Source of the DNA: Bacteroidales bacterium
GTDB taxonomy: Bacteria; Bacteroidota; Bacteroidia; Bacteroidales; F082
Length of the DNA stretch: 64,000 nt
Reading direction: 5' to 3'
Assembly: GCA_017395365.1 (NCBI GenBank)
Contig: JAFPUN010000020.1
Coordinates: forward strand, 186,001-250,000
Part shown: piece after piece, positions 29,212 through 37,138 of the stretch
Numbering within the stretch: the stretch's first letter is position 1
How the letters are laid out: the number at the start of each line of letters is the position of its first letter
Translations under genes and position numbers: made by a program
Notes under the pieces: generated by a model
Seen by the model: the letters and a program-made list of their open reading frames with translations, nothing else
Database searches by the model: none
Told to the model about the DNA's origin: nothing

Positions 29212-31248
29212 TCATTCCGCCTCACATACCACCCTAACACTCTGCCCATAGTACTTGAAATCGCCTTGGTAGGGGGTGAGGTTGGTGTTGCTGAAGCTCA
29301 AAAGGTATGCGTAGGTTGTGGTGTTGCAGGAGGCAGACCAATAGTAGCCGCTCGTTCCCGTGCCGCTCACCGAGGTTCCGGCACGGCTTCCGGCGGCAGG
29401 AAGGAACACAGCGCCGGCGGCTTCCAAGGTGCTCCATGCGGAGGATGAGATGACGTTGTCGCTGAACGAGGCGCTCCCGTTGTTGGCGTTGTTCAGTGTG
29501 TAGGTCGAGTTGCTCCAATTGTCGGGCAGGATGATGAGGCCGTTTTTGCCGGTCACCTCGGCTTTTGCGTATCGTTTGCCGGAGGAGGTGTTTCTGCTCG
29601 TCAGCAGATACGACCATTCGTCTTTCGTCAGTGTGCGCCACACGCGGGTTTCGTTGCCGCCGTTGCTGATGGCGTTCACGCCCCAGTCGGCCAAGCCTGT
29701 TTGGTCGTTCAGGTTGGCAGTGGACGAGCCGTAGGCCAAATAGTCGTTGTAGTTCTGGCTTGTGGAATAGGGTTGGTAGCAGGTTGCGCCGTGGGCAAAG
29801 TTGCTCGTGCCCCAGCCGAAGAGGTCAATCCAGCCGTTGTTGGTTTGCGAGATGTTGGCGTTGTCGGTGCCGATGTAGTCATATTGGTGGTTGGCGAAAC
29901 GCCATGTGTTGGTCGAGGCTTGGTATTGCAGGTTGCCTTTCGAGAAATACACCTTTTGGCTTGGGCTTACCGAAAACTTACCGTTGATGATACCATCGGG
30001 AACAGTGTTGCCGCCATTGTTGCCGCCGCCGCTGTTTCCTCCTCCGTTTCCGCTACCGCTTGAGGTGACCAAGGTCTCCACGAAGCGGACAGCAGCGTTT
30101 TTCATTGGGTTGAACTCGTTTGCTAACGATGAAGTGCAGTCAAGTACCAACATGATTAAGGCACTGCTCTTTTTTTCCGTTATCTCGGTTGAACTTTCTA
30201 TGGGGTATTCCGTATCCAATTGCCAAGATGAGCCTTGCCTTTTCCACAACTGTAGGCGATTGATCTCGTCTTGCGAGATGGGAATGGGATTGGGTGTGCT
30301 GGGAATGGATAGACGCTCAAATTCAAACCAATGGTAGGTTCCCAACTCAGACTGCGAAACAGAATTTAGTGACGAAGCTCCTTGTGTAAAACCTTGGTAA
30401 GTAATGTTTTCCAAACGCCTTCCGTTGTTTTCGGTTCTTTTGTAGGTAGCTTGGATGTATTTTGATGAGCTGCCGTCTGTGGTGTTGTCAAAAGTGAAGC
30501 GAATGGTCATCCCGTCATCAAGACCGCCAGGCAGTCTCAGTTTCAGGTTGACGGTCGTGTTTTGAGAATAGAGCGTATTGGCGATTTCCTCGAATTTCTG
30601 CAAGGCGTTGTTCATGTCTTCAACCAAATAGGCGTTGTTCGGGCTACTGGCAAGCATGTTGATGTTGGTTTGGAATTCGTTTAGATTCGACTGAGCGTCT
30701 GGACCTTTCAAGCCAATGGAATAGGCCGAGATGTTTTTCCCATGCACTTGCTCGCCCATAATCATAGTGTTCAAGGCTGCGCGGTAGTTGGCAATGCTGC
30801 CATAACCGTTTGGATCCATGATGTTGTTGCTGGTCGAGATGTTGTCGATGCCGTCGGTGAAAGTGACGAGAGCCACCTGTGTCAGCGTGGGTGGTTCGGG
30901 ATAGTCTTTCAGCTTTTGCAAGGCGGTATAATCAGCATAATACAAGGCAGTGAGGTCGGCTTGTGTAAGACTGTTGATAAACGAAGTGAACTGCGACTTT
31001 GTCGAACGGTTCAGCAAACTGATGTCTTTTTGAAACAGCTGTTCGTTGAATCCGATGATGCCGAGGTACATGCCCTCTTCGGTCGGGACGGTTGGCGTTG
31101 TGCCGCCTCCGCCACCTCCATTGTTTCCTCCGCCCCCGTTGTTGGGATTGTTGGGGTCGGTGGGGTCGTCAGGTTTCTTGCATCCGGCGGCTACGACCAC
31201 CGCCAGCATGAGCAGCAAGGCTGCCAAGGTCTTTGTGAGTTTACGCAT
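29212..31248 (-). CDS. Lipoprotein with VWA-like and FISUMP domains
   Basis: 678 residues from the ATG at 31248. The lipobox VVVAAGC puts the lipidated cysteine at residue 23, followed by a Gly/Asn/Pro-rich linker. The N-terminal part has VALVTFTDGIDN, a MIDAS-like loop of von Willebrand A domains; a second part, LIMLVLDCTSSL, has a DxTxS pattern. After another Gly/Asn linker comes a C-terminal FISUMP-type domain (NGKFSVSPSQKVYFSKGNLQYQAS ... GYYWSAS ... SVRVVCEAE). A cell-surface adhesive or binding protein is likely, but its ligand is unknown. The longer frame to 31335 is rejected because it would remove the signal peptide. Confidence 0.82.
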   Translation of the reverse strand: MRKLTKTLAALLLMLAVVVAAGCKKPDDPTDPNNPNNGGGGNNGGGGGGTTPTVPTEEGMYLGIIGFNEQLFQKDISLLNRSTKSQFTSFINSLTQADLTALYYADYTALQKLKDYPEPPTLTQVALVTFTDGIDNISTSNNIMDPNGYGSIANYRAALNTMIMGEQVHGKNISAYSIGLKGPDAQSNLNEFQTNINMLASSPNNAYLVEDMNNALQKFEEIANTLYSQNTTVNLKLRLPGGLDDGMTIRFTFDNTTDGSSSKYIQATYKRTENNGRRLENITYQGFTQGASSLNSVSQSELGTYHWFEFERLSIPSTPNPIPISQDEINRLQLWKRQGSSWQLDTEYPIESSTEITEKKSSALIMLVLDCTSSLANEFNPMKNAAVRFVETLVTSSGSGNGGGNSGGGNNGGNTVPDGIINGKFSVSPSQKVYFSKGNLQYQASTNTWRFANHQYDYIGTDNANISQTNNGWIDLFGWGTSNFAHGATCYQPYSTSQNYNDYLAYGSSTANLNDQTGLADWGVNAISNGGNETRVWRTLTKDEWSYLLTSRNTSSGKRYAKAEVTGKNGLIILPDNWSNSTYTLNNANNGSASFSDNVISSSAWSTLEAAGAVFLPAAGSRAGTSVSGTGTSGYYWSASCNTTTYAYLLSFSNTNLTPYQGDFKYYGQSVRVVCEAE

Positions 31249-31341
31249 ATCCGATTGTTTTAATGTGGTTTCGTTCCCAGTTTCCGTTGGCTTGACTCCT
31301 TCGGCCAACCTGATTTGACCAGCATTAAAACACAAAAGAAA

Positions 31342-31439
31342 AAAGCGCGGGAGTCAAAACAATTGTCTATCCCGTGCTTAAGGCCTTCGCATTGCCTATC
31401 TCTCGAGGATAAACAATGCCGATGCCCACGCTTCGATTA
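31342..31439 (-). ncRNA. Candidate small RNA or leader attenuator upstream of the VWA lipoprotein
   Basis: Minus strand. A -7 element (TACCTTTG, 31446-31453) is followed by a hairpin GCATTG..TATC/GATA..CAATGC (31389-31419). A terminator stem AGCACGGGA/UCCCGCGCU (31344-31352 with 31370-31378, one mismatch) follows, with a long T-rich tail from 31343 down. About 95 nt. It lies about 90 bp before the lipoprotein ATG, so it may be a free small RNA or an attenuated leader. It does not match a family I recognise. The rest of the gap up to 31645 shows nothing clear. Confidence 0.4.
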
Positions 31440-31445
31440 TATATA

Positions 31446-31453
31446 CAAAGGTA
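31446..31453 (-). promoter_or_regulatory. Probable -7 element for the candidate RNA/lipoprotein transcript
   Basis: Minus-strand TACCTTTG, a full match to TAnnTTTG. No convincing -33 word. Confidence 0.45.
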
Positions 31454-31741
31454 TACACGAAACAATGGACGTCGAACATTGTTTTTACCGTGCGAGAGAT
31501 TTGAAGTTGCGAAGTTCTAAGCACCGCAGATAAAACGTCAGTTCAACGTCTTTTCCATTATGTTTGTCGTCCAATGCTTTATGGATGACGAGGCAAAAAT
31601 AAGAAGATTTTGGATAGGGTGGGTGGGGTTGGGAGGAAAATTTTTTCACTTTAAGAGTTCCAAGATTGTTTCTGGAACAATAGCCATTTCGGTAACGGCG
31701 CAGAGGTCGGTGCCCATATCCTTCAAGCTGGCCCCAAGCAA

Positions 31742-32563
31742 TTATACTTTGTCGTCAATGATGAGGAAACGATCATGATTGCGGTGGGGCAATTGAACGA
31801 ACTCAATCTCAGGATATTGGGCGTTGTGCTTTTGCAAATCAGTGAGAAATTGCTCGTTATAGCGGGTGTAGATGGTCGCTGAAACGCCGTCTTCTCGCTT
31901 TGTGAACATGGAAAGCACCCGGTCGTCCACATAATTGTCGATAAGGACGATTCTTTGCTGGGCGCTTCTAACGAGATCTGAAATATAAGTCCATGCATCC
32001 CAGACGCAGCCCGTGGGAAAGACTTGCTCGGGGAGGAGTTTTGGGGAGATTTCTTCTATTCTTTCAAGAATAACACCTATCTTCTCATCAGTTTCTATTT
32101 GGTGTTGCTCGTTATTGAATATGCGTTGGATAATCTGCGTGTTGTGATTAACGAGTTGCGGTATCATGGTGAAAGCCCGCATGATGCGAATGTTGACCGC
32201 CACAGCAGTATCAGACTTTAACACGCTGCTGAGCATAGCGATGCCATTGCGGGTGAAGGCATAGGGAAGATATTTTATATTTTGACCTCTTTGGGTGTTC
32301 AAGGTCGCAATTTGCGACCTTGAACGAACTGCCTCATCCTGAGTTAGTTGAAACATGAAATCCTCTGGGAAACGATTGAGATTTCGTTTCACCTGTTCGT
32401 TCAGTCTCTTGGTTTCAACGCCATACAACATCGCCAAATCAGAATCAAGCATTACCTGTTGGCCTCTTATTGTGCGTATCAAAGATTCTATATTGATACT
32501 GTCAATGCTTTTGATGTCGCAAATTGCGACTTCAAGTTCTATGTTGGTATCTTTCTTTGCCAT
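31742..32563 (-). CDS. ORF6N-domain protein, C-terminally truncated by a stop codon
   Basis: 273 residues. An N-terminal ORF6N DNA-binding domain (RGQQVMLDSDLAMLYGVETKRLNEQVKRNLNRFPEDFMFQLT) is followed by a linker and a C-terminal phospholipase-D-like half (RIVLIDNYVDDRVLSMF ... HRNHDRFLIIDDKV) with an HxR variant of the HKD motif. The frame ends at TAA (31742-31744). The same frame then stays open for 31 more codons (LLGASLKDMGTDLCAVTEM ... ELLK) to a TGA at 31646-31648, matching the conserved end of such proteins. A Tyr codon probably became TAA, so the product is truncated and perhaps inactive. Confidence 0.8.
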   Translation of the reverse strand: MAKKDTNIELEVAICDIKSIDSINIESLIRTIRGQQVMLDSDLAMLYGVETKRLNEQVKRNLNRFPEDFMFQLTQDEAVRSRSQIATLNTQRGQNIKYLPYAFTRNGIAMLSSVLKSDTAVAVNIRIMRAFTMIPQLVNHNTQIIQRIFNNEQHQIETDEKIGVILERIEEISPKLLPEQVFPTGCVWDAWTYISDLVRSAQQRIVLIDNYVDDRVLSMFTKREDGVSATIYTRYNEQFLTDLQKHNAQYPEIEFVQLPHRNHDRFLIIDDKV

Positions 32564-32708
32564 ACTCTTATCGTTTTACTTATTATACCGCAAAGAAATA
32601 CCTTTTGCCTAGACAAAGCCGTTGAACAAACGTTTGTAGTCGACAGCAGTCGTTTGTTGTCGCTTGCTGTCGGATATATTGCTGTAAATGAATAAGAAAT
32701 GAAATGCT

Positions 32709-33764
32709 TTAGTAGGGCCTCCAAATCCGCCCACTGCAACTGTCACTCTCGGCACCAGTTACCGAAGCCAAGACATTGGTCTTTCCCTCCATTCTCAAAA
32801 GTCCAAGGAAAGCAAAGACTAAAGCCTCCTTGTAGTCAATACTCATCTTGTCGGGGATGACGACCTCGTGCGAACTGCGGGCTTGCAAGCGTTCCATAAG
32901 GAATTTGTTCCTCGCACCGCCACCGGTGACGAGAATCTTTCCCTTGGGTAGGTGGCTCACTCCCAATGCGATTTGCAAGGCGATGTGTTCTACAAAAGTG
33001 GCCAACAAATCTGGAACGGAGAGGCCTTGCAAGAGCTCTTTCTGGTTCGCTTCGAAGAACTCTCTTCCCAACGATTTGGGTGGGTACAGCCCATAGAAAG
33101 GATGCCTGTTCAGCTGTTTCAGCAGCGTAATGTCGACCTCACCGCTACGGGCCATCTCGCCGTCGTGGTCGTAGGGTAGACCTTTCATCTGGGCGAGATA
33201 ATTGAGGGCTTGGTTGGCAATGCAGAGGTCGAAGGCGATGCGCTTGCCGTCTTCGTCATAGGAGACGTTGGCGATGCCACCGATATTGAGGCAAATCTCG
33301 TAGTCGCCAAAAAGCAACTTGTCGCCAATGGGAACAAGCGGCGCGCCTTGTCCGCCCTTGCTGACGTCCTCGCTGCGGAAATCATTGATGACAGTGAAGC
33401 CACAAGCCTTGGCCAACTCCTGCCCGTCACCGATTTGAAGGGTGTAATGCTCCTCGGGACGGTGGAAGATGGTGTGGCCGTGCGAAGCAACAAAGTCGGG
33501 CGTGACATTGTGCTTTTTGGCAAAAGCCAGCACTTGTTCGCCTAAATATTTGCCGTAGTCCTTGTCTAGCTGTATCAAATCTTCGGGCTGCTTGTGGAAG
33601 GCTTCAGAGAGTTGCTCGGTCCAGTATTCGGGATAGGGTAGGGTCTCGGCCTGCAAGATTTGGAAATTATATTTGCCCTCCTCTTCAAGGAAGCGCACAA
33701 AGGCGATATCCAGCCCGTCCAGCGAGCTACCCGACATTAAGCCTATGGCGGCAGTTTCTTTCAT
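32709..33764 (-). CDS. anmK: Anhydro-N-acetylmuramic acid kinase
   Basis: 351 residues. Phosphorylates and opens 1,6-anhydro-MurNAc from peptidoglycan turnover to give MurNAc-6-phosphate. The N-terminal GLMSGSSLDGLDIAFV phosphate loop, the FVASHGHTIFHRP segment, the NIGGIANVSY strand and the ILVTGGGARNKFL motif are all present. It is downstream of murF on the same strand (147 bp gap holding a repeat element), so both genes concern cell-wall metabolism. Confidence 0.96.
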   Translation of the reverse strand: MKETAAIGLMSGSSLDGLDIAFVRFLEEEGKYNFQILQAETLPYPEYWTEQLSEAFHKQPEDLIQLDKDYGKYLGEQVLAFAKKHNVTPDFVASHGHTIFHRPEEHYTLQIGDGQELAKACGFTVINDFRSEDVSKGGQGAPLVPIGDKLLFGDYEICLNIGGIANVSYDEDGKRIAFDLCIANQALNYLAQMKGLPYDHDGEMARSGEVDITLLKQLNRHPFYGLYPPKSLGREFFEANQKELLQGLSVPDLLATFVEHIALQIALGVSHLPKGKILVTGGGARNKFLMERLQARSSHEVVIPDKMSIDYKEALVFAFLGLLRMEGKTNVLASVTGAESDSCSGRIWRPY

Positions 33765-33802
33765 TGGTGGTGTTATAACGGGGTGTAATCCTTTAGTTTA
33801 AA

Positions 33803-33892
33803 CCGTCATGGCGGAGGAACATCCGCCATCTCCTGAACGCGAAGACGTATCCTTTTCGCTAAGGAGATTGCGGGTCAAGCCCGCAATGACGG
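33803..33892. repeat. 90-bp element able to form a four-way junction; includes a GCGGGTCAAGCCCGC palindrome
   Basis: Outer stem CCGTCA/TGACGG (33803-33808 with 33887-33892). Inside are three hairpins with no unpaired base between them: TGGCGGA/TCCGCCA (33809-33828), TCTCCT/AGGAGA with inner GCGAA/TTCGC (33829-33867), and TTGCGGG/CCCGCAA with loop TCAAG (33868-33886). One flank translates as HCGLDPQSP, a familiar product of dispersed bacterial palindromic repeats. Confidence 0.75.
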
Positions 33893-33910
33893 CTTGAGGG
33901 TAGGTATTCG

Positions 33911-35188
33911 TCACAATAATGGTAATACTTTCTCAAGCTGTACACTGTGAGATCCTTTGACGAGTATCGTTTTTCCGCTGATAGGATGATCCTCAAGGTA
34001 TTGGCACAAGTCTTCCACTTTTGCGAAGGTACTCCAATTAGGGTTCTCATTGTAAGCGCTGAAGTTCGAACCGACCAACAAAGCCTCCTTGAATTTCAAC
34101 TCCTTCATCAAGCCCAGGATGTTGCGATGTTCTTCTTCGGAAGCCGTGCCCAACTCACGCATGTCGCCTAATACCAAAAGGCTGTTATCGCCGCAGATGC
34201 TGGCGAAGTTAATCAAGGCGGCACGCATGGAGGTAGGATTGGCATTGTAGGCATCCATGATGATGCGGTTCTTGCTGGTTTCAATCACCTGCGAACGGCT
34301 GTTGGTGGGCGTGTAAGCCTCCAAGGCTTCGATGATGGCATTCTCGTCCACCTCGAAATACTGACCCACGCCAATGGCGGCGGCCACATTCTCGAAGTTG
34401 TAGCTTCCCACAAGATGGGTCTGGATGAGGTGCTCCTTCCAGCCGACGCTCAAATACGGATTGCAGGCTGCAGGGGCGACGGGGCAGAAGGCCGCGCAAT
34501 GCCTGCCATAGCTGATGCGTTCCTGTCCTTCGGATTGCTCCCAAAGCAGCGGGTTGCCTTGGTTGACGAAGACGGCCTTGCCATGAGCCTTGATATGTCG
34601 ATACAGTTCGGTTTTGGTCTTGATGACGCCTTCAAAGCTACCGAAGCCTTCCAGATGCGCTTTTCCGATGTTGGTGATGAGGCCATAGTCGGGGTCGGCG
34701 ATCCTGCAAAGGAAGTCGATTTCGCCAGGATGGTTGGCACCCATCTCAACAACGGCAATCTCGGTCTCTGGCTTGATGCTCAGCAGGGTGAGCGGCACGC
34801 CAATGTGGTTGTTGAGGTTACCCATCGTGTGGATGATGTTGTATTTCTTGGCCAACACTGCCGATACGAGCTCTTTGGTGGTTGTCTTGCCGTTGGTGCC
34901 GGTGATGCTGAGCACCGTGGCTTTGCTCTGTTGGCGGTGGTAGGCAGCCAAGTCTTGCAAAGTCTTCAATGAGTCGTCCACTATCAAGATGCGCTCGTGT
35001 TTGGGTAGGTCTTTGCGGTCCGCGACTACGAGGCTTGCCACGCCTTGTTCGGCCACTTGCAGGGCGAAGTCGTTGGCGTCGAAGTTCTCGCCTTTCAAGG
35101 CAAAGAAAACAGCGTCTTTTTCGATTTTGCGGCTGTCGGTGGAGACTTTGTATGCTTTTTGGAAATGCTGATATATCTTCTCTATCAT
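33911..35188 (-). CDS. murF: UDP-MurNAc-tripeptide--D-Ala-D-Ala ligase
   Basis: 425 residues from the ATG at 35188. Adds D-Ala-D-Ala to the UDP-MurNAc tripeptide, the last cytoplasmic step of peptidoglycan precursor synthesis. The ATP-binding loop ITGTNGKTTTKELV, the middle-domain VVEMGANHPGEIDFL and the C-terminal MDAYNANPTSMRAALINFA are diagnostic. A 30-codon upstream extension is rejected because it is encoded by a palindromic repeat. Linkage to gldJ, as here, is also known in Flavobacteriia. Confidence 0.96.
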   Translation of the reverse strand: MIEKIYQHFQKAYKVSTDSRKIEKDAVFFALKGENFDANDFALQVAEQGVASLVVADRKDLPKHERILIVDDSLKTLQDLAAYHRQQSKATVLSITGTNGKTTTKELVSAVLAKKYNIIHTMGNLNNHIGVPLTLLSIKPETEIAVVEMGANHPGEIDFLCRIADPDYGLITNIGKAHLEGFGSFEGVIKTKTELYRHIKAHGKAVFVNQGNPLLWEQSEGQERISYGRHCAAFCPVAPAACNPYLSVGWKEHLIQTHLVGSYNFENVAAAIGVGQYFEVDENAIIEALEAYTPTNSRSQVIETSKNRIIMDAYNANPTSMRAALINFASICGDNSLLVLGDMRELGTASEEEHRNILGLMKELKFKEALLVGSNFSAYNENPNWSTFAKVEDLCQYLEDHPISGKTILVKGSHSVQLEKVLPLL

Positions 35189-35222
35189 ATGGATTTCTAT
35201 TTGACTATGAGACGCAGGACTG

Positions 35223-35272
35223 CGAGACACGGGACAATCGAAAGACTCGAAGTCTCGTGTCCCGTAGTCTCG
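35223..35272. repeat. Nested palindrome (GAGACACGGGAC / GTCCCGT.GTCTC)
   Basis: CGAGACACGGGAC (35223-35235) pairs with GTCCCGT-A-GTCTCG (35259-35272, one bulge). Inside lies AGACT-CGA-AGTCT (35243-35255). It sits between gldJ and the murF start. Confidence 0.65.
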
Positions 35273-35317
35273 TGTCAATTGTGAGGATTACTCATTTTGT
35301 TGTTTCTTTTAATGAAA

Positions 35318-35345
35318 GAAGCCGCCTGACGAGTCAAACGGCTTC
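35318..35345 (-). terminator. Possible terminator of gldJ
   Basis: Minus-strand stem GAAGCCG/CGGCTTC (35339-35345 with 35318-35324), 14-nt loop, followed by a short T-rich stretch. It begins about 45 nt after the gldJ stop. Confidence 0.5.
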
Positions 35346-35389
35346 AATACGATCATGAAAAAGAATCTATTACTATTTACTTGTACTAT

Positions 35390-36880
35390 TTACTTGGCAA
35401 AGGAACTGCCCACCTTGTTCATGGCGCAACGGAAGCCGATGGTTGAAGCGGACTGGTTCTGGTTGAGGTAACGGCGGGTGCCGGGGCTCAAGTAGTAAGG
35501 ACCGTCGGCCCAAGAACCGCCTTTGTACACTCTCGATTCGTCGCTGATGAGGGTGGTACCAGGATTCTCGTTGGTGGCAGCTTCGTACATTTCCTTGGTG
35601 AAGACGCTCTGGTCGTCTTGAGGATCGCTCCAGCGGTTACGGATGGCTGACATGTAGTCACCGTCGTCATAGTTGGAGTTGAAGCTCGTACGATAGTTCT
35701 GACGCTTGGAAGCTTCTTCCTGGGGAATGGGCTCGCGGCGGATACGACCGAGGGAGTCTTTCTGCAGCAGGAAGCCTTCTTCGTCAACGGCCTTGCGGGT
35801 GAACACATTACCACGGAAGGGACTGTAGTCGGCCACATCTTCGAAGGTCAAAGGACGATAGACGTCTTGGCACCATTCGGCGACATTGCCAGCCATGTTG
35901 TACAGGCCGTAGTCGTTGGGCCAGTAGGAGCCAACGGGAGCGGGTAGGGCGGCACCGTCGTTCAGGTTGCCAGCAACACCCATATAGTCACCAGGGCCTC
36001 TCTTGAAGTTGGCCATGAAGCTACCATAATATCTCTTGTTGTCGGTGCGCAGACCGTCGCCGTTCCAAGGATAGACTTTGCGCTCGCTAACGATTTCATT
36101 GCTGGTGTTACCCACCAAACCGACAGCGGCATATTCCCATTCGGCTTCCGTGGGAAGACGGTAAGAGGGAAGCAGGATACCATCATCCATTCTGACGTTA
36201 CGCATGCCATCGCCACCTTTCGAGAGGTCCTTCTTGCCGTTCTTCACCTTGCCGGTGTATTGACCAGCCAGGTAAGCATCGGTGTTGAAGTTTTCTTCGT
36301 CTTGTTGGGTAGGATCCCAATCAAGGACGCCAGCCTCGACGAGCATCAACTCGTTGACGCGGTCGGTACGCCAAGCGCAGTAGTCGTTGGCTTGCACCCA
36401 AGTCACGCCCACTACGGGATAGTCATTGTAGGAAGGATGGCGGAAATAAACCTCAACCATGGGCTCGTTATATGACAAACGATCGCGCCACACCAAGGTG
36501 TCGGGAGCAGCATTGCGCACCACTTGCGGATAGTTCTGTCCATAAACGCGGTTCAACCAGTAGATGTACTCGCGGTAGTCCACATTGCTGACCTCCGTTC
36601 GGTCGATCAGGAAGGTGGGAATCGTGACCTTGCGGGGCGAGTTGTCCCACGAATAGGTCAGGTTGTCGGTCGTAGCACCCATAACGAAAGTGCCACCTTC
36701 GATGGCGATGAGGCCGGGACCGATTTCTTGATCGTTGATTTCGGTGACTTCAAAACCTCCGTTGTTGGCGTCGTTATACGCCCAACCCGTGGTACGCGAG
36801 GATTTCTTGGAGCAGGAAACAGTGAGCAATCCTGCCAAAACGATAATGGCTAATGTTTTGAATCCTTGTTTTCTATACAT
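35390..36880 (-). CDS. gldJ: Type IX secretion / gliding lipoprotein GldJ
   Basis: 496-residue lipoprotein with lipobox LLTVSC (Cys23) and the GldJ-type N-terminus TTGWAYNDANNGGFEV. A formylglycine-generating-enzyme-like (FGE-sulfatase) fold follows: GLIAIEGGTFVMGATTDN, FLIDRTEVSNVDYREYIYWLNR, YPVVGVTWVQANDYCAWRT, YRLPTEAEWEYAA, and GFRCAMNKV at the end. In Flavobacterium, GldJ is a periplasmic/outer-membrane lipoprotein needed for gliding and stable T9SS; it is encoded beside porU and porV, as here. GldK/PorK is a related alternative, but the gene neighbourhood favours GldJ. Confidence 0.85.
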   Translation of the reverse strand: MYRKQGFKTLAIIVLAGLLTVSCSKKSSRTTGWAYNDANNGGFEVTEINDQEIGPGLIAIEGGTFVMGATTDNLTYSWDNSPRKVTIPTFLIDRTEVSNVDYREYIYWLNRVYGQNYPQVVRNAAPDTLVWRDRLSYNEPMVEVYFRHPSYNDYPVVGVTWVQANDYCAWRTDRVNELMLVEAGVLDWDPTQQDEENFNTDAYLAGQYTGKVKNGKKDLSKGGDGMRNVRMDDGILLPSYRLPTEAEWEYAAVGLVGNTSNEIVSERKVYPWNGDGLRTDNKRYYGSFMANFKRGPGDYMGVAGNLNDGAALPAPVGSYWPNDYGLYNMAGNVAEWCQDVYRPLTFEDVADYSPFRGNVFTRKAVDEEGFLLQKDSLGRIRREPIPQEEASKRQNYRTSFNSNYDDGDYMSAIRNRWSDPQDDQSVFTKEMYEAATNENPGTTLISDESRVYKGGSWADGPYYLSPGTRRYLNQNQSASTIGFRCAMNKVGSSFAK

Positions 36881-36962
36881 TGTCGTTCAAATTTGTTTTC
36901 TATCAAACTCCAGCAAAATGCTTTTATTGTGCACTTCGTGATATTTTTTCAAAAAAATCAGG

Positions 36963-36970
36963 CAAATGTA
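36963..36970 (-). promoter_or_regulatory. Probable -7 element for gldJ
   Basis: Minus-strand TACATTTG, about 80 nt upstream of the gldJ ATG, in the AT-rich gap between gldJ and porU. No equally good match was found for porU; TATTTTCG at about 37052 is a weak candidate. Confidence 0.35.
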
Positions 36971-37138
36971 CGGCTTTTTTTCGATTCTGCAGCATTTTCG
37001 AAAAAAAATCTTTTTTGTTGTGAAAAACAGCTGAATTACAATAAAAAAGTAGTATTTTCGTTCCTTTAATCGTAAACCATCACTATGTGATTTAGGTTTT
37101 GTTAAAGATATTGGTTATTAAGTAATTGGGCTATATTT

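Noticed and set aside
33859..34050. Minus-strand frame ending in HCGLDPQSP
   Set aside because: A typical translation of a dispersed palindromic repeat overlapping the murF 3' end; not a gene.
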